The notes beneath the pieces were generated by a model that was not told the origin of the DNA, ran no database searches, and worked only from the letters and a program-made list of their open reading frames with translations. Source: Gammaproteobacteria bacterium (GTDB lineage: Bacteria; Pseudomonadota; Gammaproteobacteria; GRL18). Taken from it: a stretch of 22,845 bases of DNA. The DNA is taken from contig JANELJ010000002.1 of NCBI GenBank assembly GCA_024511395.1, forward strand, positions 1-22,845. Reading direction: 5' to 3'. Of this stretch, positions 20,598 through 22,845 are shown one piece after another; the first letter of the stretch is position 1, and every line of letters begins with the position of its first letter. The translations under genes and the position numbers were made by a program.

Positions 20598-21275
20598 TTA
20601 TATTTTAAAATTCTGATGCAATATCTGGTTAGTAAAAGCTGTTCTAAGATAAAACCCCCTTGGAAGCGTCTGTTTTCTTAGCCCATTACTACCAATGCCG
20701 GTAGTAATAGCCGAGGAATTGGCTGCCTTGGGACGGATCTGCAGGTATTCACCCTGATGCGCAGTAATGCTTTCTACCTGCCCCAGGCTAATAAGTTCCA
20801 TAAAATCTTCCCAGTCGGTCTGCAGGACATCCATATTATCTTCGCCGGGTGACCATAAAAAACCATTACCCACTTTACGTTGTGAGAGGGGAATGTCCGG
20901 ATTAGCTTCAACAGGCAACCAGAGTACTCTGGACAGTTTTTTAAAGACACAGGAGTCCTGCCACTGCAGACCAATATTATTCAGTAAAGGAACCGTACAG
21001 ACATAAGTGGTTTCCCTGGCCTGATAATTACTGTTAAGAGGAATGGTTTTCAGTTCGATACCCAGGTTGACAAAGTCCGGTTCAGACAGATTGCCGGCGG
21101 AAGTACCCAGTAAACACTCCAGTAACTGTCCGATCCAGCCCTTGTCACGTCGTAAATCAGGCGGTACTGTCCAGTTAACTGAGTCGGCCAGTTGCTGCAG
21201 AGATTGCCCGGCAATATTCCTGCACAAAGACATCAGTTCGGCTTCAGATTGTGGTGTAGTCTGTTTTTCTGACAT
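20598..21275 (-). CDS. mutH: MutH mismatch-repair endonuclease
   Basis: Nicks the unmethylated strand at hemimethylated GATC after MutS and MutL find a mismatch, so it implies Dam methylation in this organism. From ATG 21275 it has 225 residues (E. coli 229). Blocks: RRDKGWIGQLLECLLG, the catalytic D67-E74-x-K76 in DFVNLGIELKTIPL, RVLWLPVEAN, GNGFLWSPGEDN, GQVESITAHQGEYLQIRPKAAN and LPRGFYLRTAFT. A second ATG two codons upstream (21281) stands only three bases from the AGG at 21287-21285, whereas ATG 21275 is nine bases away, so 21275 is preferred. It lies immediately downstream of the yccA terminator. Confidence 0.93.
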   Translation of the reverse strand: MSEKQTTPQSEAELMSLCRNIAGQSLQQLADSVNWTVPPDLRRDKGWIGQLLECLLGTSAGNLSEPDFVNLGIELKTIPLNSNYQARETTYVCTVPLLNNIGLQWQDSCVFKKLSRVLWLPVEANPDIPLSQRKVGNGFLWSPGEDNMDVLQTDWEDFMELISLGQVESITAHQGEYLQIRPKAANSSAITTGIGSNGLRKQTLPRGFYLRTAFTNQILHQNFKI

Positions 21276-21287
21276 AAGCATAAACCT

Positions 21288-21320
21288 AAAAAAAGCCCCA
21301 ACCTGTACAGGATGGGGCTT
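21288..21320 (-). terminator. Rho-independent terminator after yccA, abutting the mutH start
   Basis: Near-perfect inverted repeat: outer arms AAGCCCCA (21293-21300) and TGGGGCTT (21313-21320), one A/A mismatch, inner arms CCTG (21302-21305) and CAGG (21308-21311) around a two-base centre. Read on the minus strand it is followed by seven T (21294-21288, two overlapping the stem), the classic intrinsic terminator form. On the plus strand it has no T-tract. It ends yccA transcripts (stop at 21360) and lies between yccA and mutH. Confidence 0.88.
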
Positions 21321-21359
21321 GTGCTTTGGATTACTGTTTAGTTGCTAAATTAATAAATA

Positions 21360-22040
21360 TTAATCATCACCGCCCATAAAGAATTGCAGCAGGTTTAATA
21401 AGTGCATTAATAATGCAAATATTGAAGTGTACAGAGCAACTGTCATAGTAATATAGTTGGTTTCACCACCATGTACCATGGCACTGCTTTCATATAAAAT
21501 ACCTGCGGAAAGTAATAATACCATGGCCGCTGATATAGCCAGGCTTAAAGCAGGAATTTCCAGAAAGATATTCAGCACAATAGCGGCCAGCATGACTAGG
21601 AAACCGACCATTAAAAAGCCGCCCATAAAGCTGAAGTTTTTACGGCTTACCAGAGCATAGCCGGACAGGCCTAAAAATATCACACCAGTCAGACCAAAGG
21701 CTGTGGTCACTATCTGTGAGCCGTTAGGCAGTGCCAGGTAAAGGCTTAAAATAGGCCCCAGGATATAACCCATGGCACCGGTAAAGGCAAATATGGCCAC
21801 CAGACCCATAGCGCTGTTGCGCAGTGCTTTAATCACAAATGGACCACCCAGAAACACAACCAGTATAATCAGCCAGTGTACGGGCTGGGCATTGGTCATC
21901 ATGGCGAAGCCAGCCGTTAAGGCGCTGAAAAGTATGGTCATGGATAATAAAGTATAAGTATTTCTTATGACTTTATTGGTTGCCAGTACACTGTCCGCAG
22001 AACGGGCCGTGGAACGGGCAACATTAACGTATTGGTTCAT
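21360..22040 (-). CDS. yccA: YccA-like Bax inhibitor-1 family membrane protein
   Basis: Inner-membrane protein of 226 residues with about seven hydrophobic segments. The family signatures are FAFTGAMGYILGPILSLYL near the middle, LSGYALVSRKNFSFMGGFLMVG, and the C-terminal ILYESSAMVHGGETNYITMTVALYTSIFALLMHLLNLL. In E. coli YccA interacts with the FtsH protease and can protect SecY in jammed translocons; relatives act as pH-sensitive calcium leak channels, so the exact role is uncertain. A consensus AGGAGG (22056-22051) lies ten bases before the ATG. It has its own candidate promoter and a strong terminator, so it is probably monocistronic with limited read-through into mutH. Confidence 0.92.
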   Translation of the reverse strand: MNQYVNVARSTARSADSVLATNKVIRNTYTLLSMTILFSALTAGFAMMTNAQPVHWLIILVVFLGGPFVIKALRNSAMGLVAIFAFTGAMGYILGPILSLYLALPNGSQIVTTAFGLTGVIFLGLSGYALVSRKNFSFMGGFLMVGFLVMLAAIVLNIFLEIPALSLAISAAMVLLLSAGILYESSAMVHGGETNYITMTVALYTSIFALLMHLLNLLQFFMGGDD

Positions 22041-22050
22041 TTTATTTATA

Positions 22051-22056
22051 CCTCCT
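22051..22056 (-). promoter_or_regulatory. Consensus Shine-Dalgarno of yccA
   Basis: AGGAGG on the minus strand, ten bases before ATG 22040. It is the strongest ribosome-binding site in the window and suggests high translation of yccA. Confidence 0.7.
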
Positions 22057-22098
22057 AAGTATTTGTTTTTTTAGAGCTGTCGGTATTATTAGGTTTTG

Positions 22099-22183
22099 TT
22101 TCCAGTTTGCCTGTAATATGCTGTCTAAGACAATATAAATCAAGGAAAATTCACTTTTTTTATTAAATACTGCAAACTGGAAA
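22099..22183. repeat. 12-base inverted repeat flanking the yccA promoter
   Basis: TTTCCAGTTTGC at 22099-22110 is exactly matched in reverse complement by GCAAACTGGAAA at 22172-22183, with 61 bases between. The enclosed segment contains the candidate yccA promoter. Function unknown. Confidence 0.6.
22115..22143 (-). promoter_or_regulatory. Candidate yccA promoter with a dyad in its spacer
   Basis: Minus strand: TTGATT (22143-22138), a 17-base spacer, then CATATT (22120-22115), each matching four of six consensus positions. It is 75 bases upstream of the yccA ATG. The spacer holds the odd palindrome TGTCT-A-AGACA (22122-22132), a position suited to an operator. Prediction from sequence only. 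Confidence 0.4.
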
Positions 22184-22204
22184 ACAGAAAAAGACAATAT
22201 AAAT
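22127..22204. repeat. 14-base direct repeat upstream of yccA
   Basis: AAGACAATATAAAT occurs at 22127-22140 and again at 22191-22204, 64 bases apart. The first copy covers the right half of the TGTCTAAGACA dyad and part of the -35 of the candidate yccA promoter. It interleaves with the inverted repeat at 22099/22172. Confidence 0.6.
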
Positions 22205-22211
22205 TAATAAA

Positions 22212-22240
22212 ATTCAAATCAGTTTGAATGGATACATCCA
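22212..22240. repeat. Two abutting short dyads upstream of tRNA-Ser
   Basis: ATTCAAA (22212-22218) and TTTGAAT (22223-22229) form a perfect seven-base dyad around TCAG. The next twelve bases, 22229-22240, are TGGAT-AC-ATCCA, a second dyad with five-base arms. They lie just upstream of the candidate tRNA promoter. They look like protein-binding sites rather than terminators, since the stems are AT-rich and short. Confidence 0.5.
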
Positions 22241-22257
22241 AAAAATTATTTTAAGGG

Positions 22258-22287
22258 CTGGTATTTAAAAAAAAGGTTGTTTATAAT
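22258..22287 (+). promoter_or_regulatory. Candidate promoter for tRNA-Ser
   Basis: An exact TATAAT at 22282-22287 lies 17 bases before the tRNA 5' end and is followed by a GC-rich discriminator (GCCCAC), typical of stringently controlled stable-RNA promoters. The -35 is poor: CTGGTA (22258-22263) with an 18-base spacer. Confidence 0.55.
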
Positions 22288-22304
22288 GCCCACACTTTAT
22301 ACGT

Positions 22305-22394
22305 GGTGGGCTGGCTGAGTGGCTGAAAGCACCGGTCTTGAAAACCGGCAACGGGTTAAACCGTTCGGGGGTTCAAATCCCTCGCCCATCGCCA
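22305..22394 (+). tRNA. tRNA-Ser(UGA)
   Basis: Full 90-base cloverleaf with encoded CCA. Acceptor GGTGGGC (22305-22311) pairs with GCCCATC (22384-22390), with one G-U. The D stem is GCT/AGC. The anticodon stem surrounds the loop CTTGAAA, with anticodon TGA at 22339-22341. A long variable arm (AACGG/CCGTT, about 22350-22365) is the hallmark of serine tRNAs. The T stem GGGGG/CCCTC encloses TTCAAAT. G73 discriminator then CCA (22392-22394). It decodes UCA and related serine codons. It is divergent from yccA and shows no tRNA neighbour. Confidence 0.97.
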
Positions 22395-22685
22395 TTTTCC
22401 CTGTGTTTAAAATTTCTTCCTAAACGCTGTTAAACCTTCCCAAGTCTTTAACTTTTCTGAATTTTTATGTTCCATGTTCTTGTTCTGGCTTATTGTTTAT
22501 AAACACGTTAAAATTGTTTTATAAGAATTAAATATAACACTATTATTATTGTTTTTACATAAATAGTCCACCCTGAATAAAACATATAGTATTGATTTAT
22601 AAAGAAATATTGCTTGATTGTGGGTGTTAAATTTGAAGGTTTTTGGTAAAATAAGCCTTATTACCTTGCAAATTTCCAGACCAAA
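22395..22685. other. AT-rich spacer between tRNA-Ser and transposase, probably including the IS left end
   Basis: This 291-base stretch is visibly more AT-rich than the rest of the window and has no supportable gene. A hairpin-like GGTAA...TTACC (22645-22665) lies 20 bases before the transposase ATG. The IS left terminal repeat should lie somewhere in the right part of this stretch, but with the right end outside the window I cannot define it. No clear tRNA terminator is seen. Confidence 0.45.
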
Positions 22686-22845
22686 ATGAAGCCAAAGAAA
22701 CAGCCAAAAATACCTCAGGAAGAGCTGTTCAGGATGCGCCTTGAAAACATGCTGGACATAAACCATGAGTTGATTAAGTTATCAAAACACATAGACCGGG
22801 AAAGTCTTGATAAAGAATGGGGTGCTCTGTTTGTATCCACTAAAG
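22686..22845 (+). CDS. IS5-family transposase, N-terminal part, cut by the window end
   Basis: An ATG at 22686 opens a frame that continues to the end of the window (53 residues). The protein begins MKPKKQPKIPQEELFRMRLE and continues with NMLDINHELIKLSKHID and WGALFV. This pattern (basic MKPKKQ start, ELFRxRLExxL, HELxxLxxxID, then LF/LY) is typical of the N-terminal domain of IS5-family DDE transposases. The catalytic residues would lie downstream, so whether the element is intact cannot be told. No strong Shine-Dalgarno is present. Confidence 0.75.
   Translation, partial: MKPKKQPKIPQEELFRMRLENMLDINHELIKLSKHIDRESLDKEWGALFVSTK
22686..22845 (+). mobile_element. Left part of an IS5-family insertion sequence
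   Basis: Inferred from the transposase start; the left boundary lies upstream of 22686 in AT-rich DNA and cannot be set without the matching right end. The element sits about 290 bases after tRNA-Ser and marks the edge of the conserved housekeeping region. Confidence 0.55.

Noticed and set aside
22645..22665. Hairpin upstream of the transposase ATG as an attenuator or IS terminal repeat
   Set aside because: The GGTAA/TTACC arms are short, AT-rich and bulged, and the right IS end is not in the window for comparison.
22497..22766. 89-residue minus-strand ORF over the tRNA-IS spacer and transposase start
   Set aside because: It lies opposite the recognisable transposase N-terminus and otherwise covers AT-rich spacer; composition is that of a chance frame with no family resemblance.

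Overview
The window is a gammaproteobacterial chromosome segment of moderate GC (mid-40s percent by eye). Nearly all of it is housekeeping DNA. From about 1 to 19636 one strand carries a dense run of envelope, lipid A, DNA, fatty-acid and nucleotide genes: (end of an upstream gene)-rseP-bamA-skp-lpxD-fabZ-lpxA-lpxB-rnhB-dnaE-yqaA-accA-tilS-pyrG-kdsA-eno-ftsB. This is essentially the order known from Pseudomonas and relatives. All these frames are intact and close to the usual family length. Genes are tightly packed, and four junctions share one base in a TAATG stop/start (lpxA/lpxB, lpxB/rnhB, dnaE/yqaA, pyrG/kdsA).

The genes form connected functions. RseP is the site-2 protease of the envelope stress response. 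BamA and Skp assemble and chaperone outer-membrane proteins. LpxD, LpxA and LpxB with KdsA make lipid A and the Kdo precursor. FabZ and AccA feed the hydroxyacyl chains. RnhB and DnaE act in RNA removal and replication, TilS modifies tRNA-Ile, PyrG makes CTP (used for CMP-Kdo and CDP-lipids), Eno is glycolytic and FtsB belongs to the divisome. The KdsA carries the Cys/His/Glu/Asp set of the metal-dependent class, unlike the enzymes of E. coli and Pseudomonas.

The expected ispD does not follow ftsB. From 19680 to 22040 three genes lie on the opposite strand, in transcription order yccA (Bax-inhibitor-1 family), mutH and csiV. A strong intrinsic terminator sits between yccA and mutH, and its T-tract runs almost into the mutH ribosome-binding site. 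MutH implies Dam-directed mismatch repair. The 264-base gap upstream of yccA holds a cluster of short dyads and repeats, candidate promoters for yccA and for a tRNA, and leads to a complete tRNA-Ser(UGA) at 22305-22394. After an AT-rich spacer the window ends inside the N-terminus of an IS5-family transposase.

I see no CRISPR array, defence island, prophage, toxin-antitoxin pair or clearly new multi-gene system. The points worth a second look are small: the terminator fused to the mutH start, the repeat/dyad cluster upstream of yccA and the tRNA, yqaA translationally coupled to dnaE, the variable insert in CsiV, and the synteny break after ftsB.
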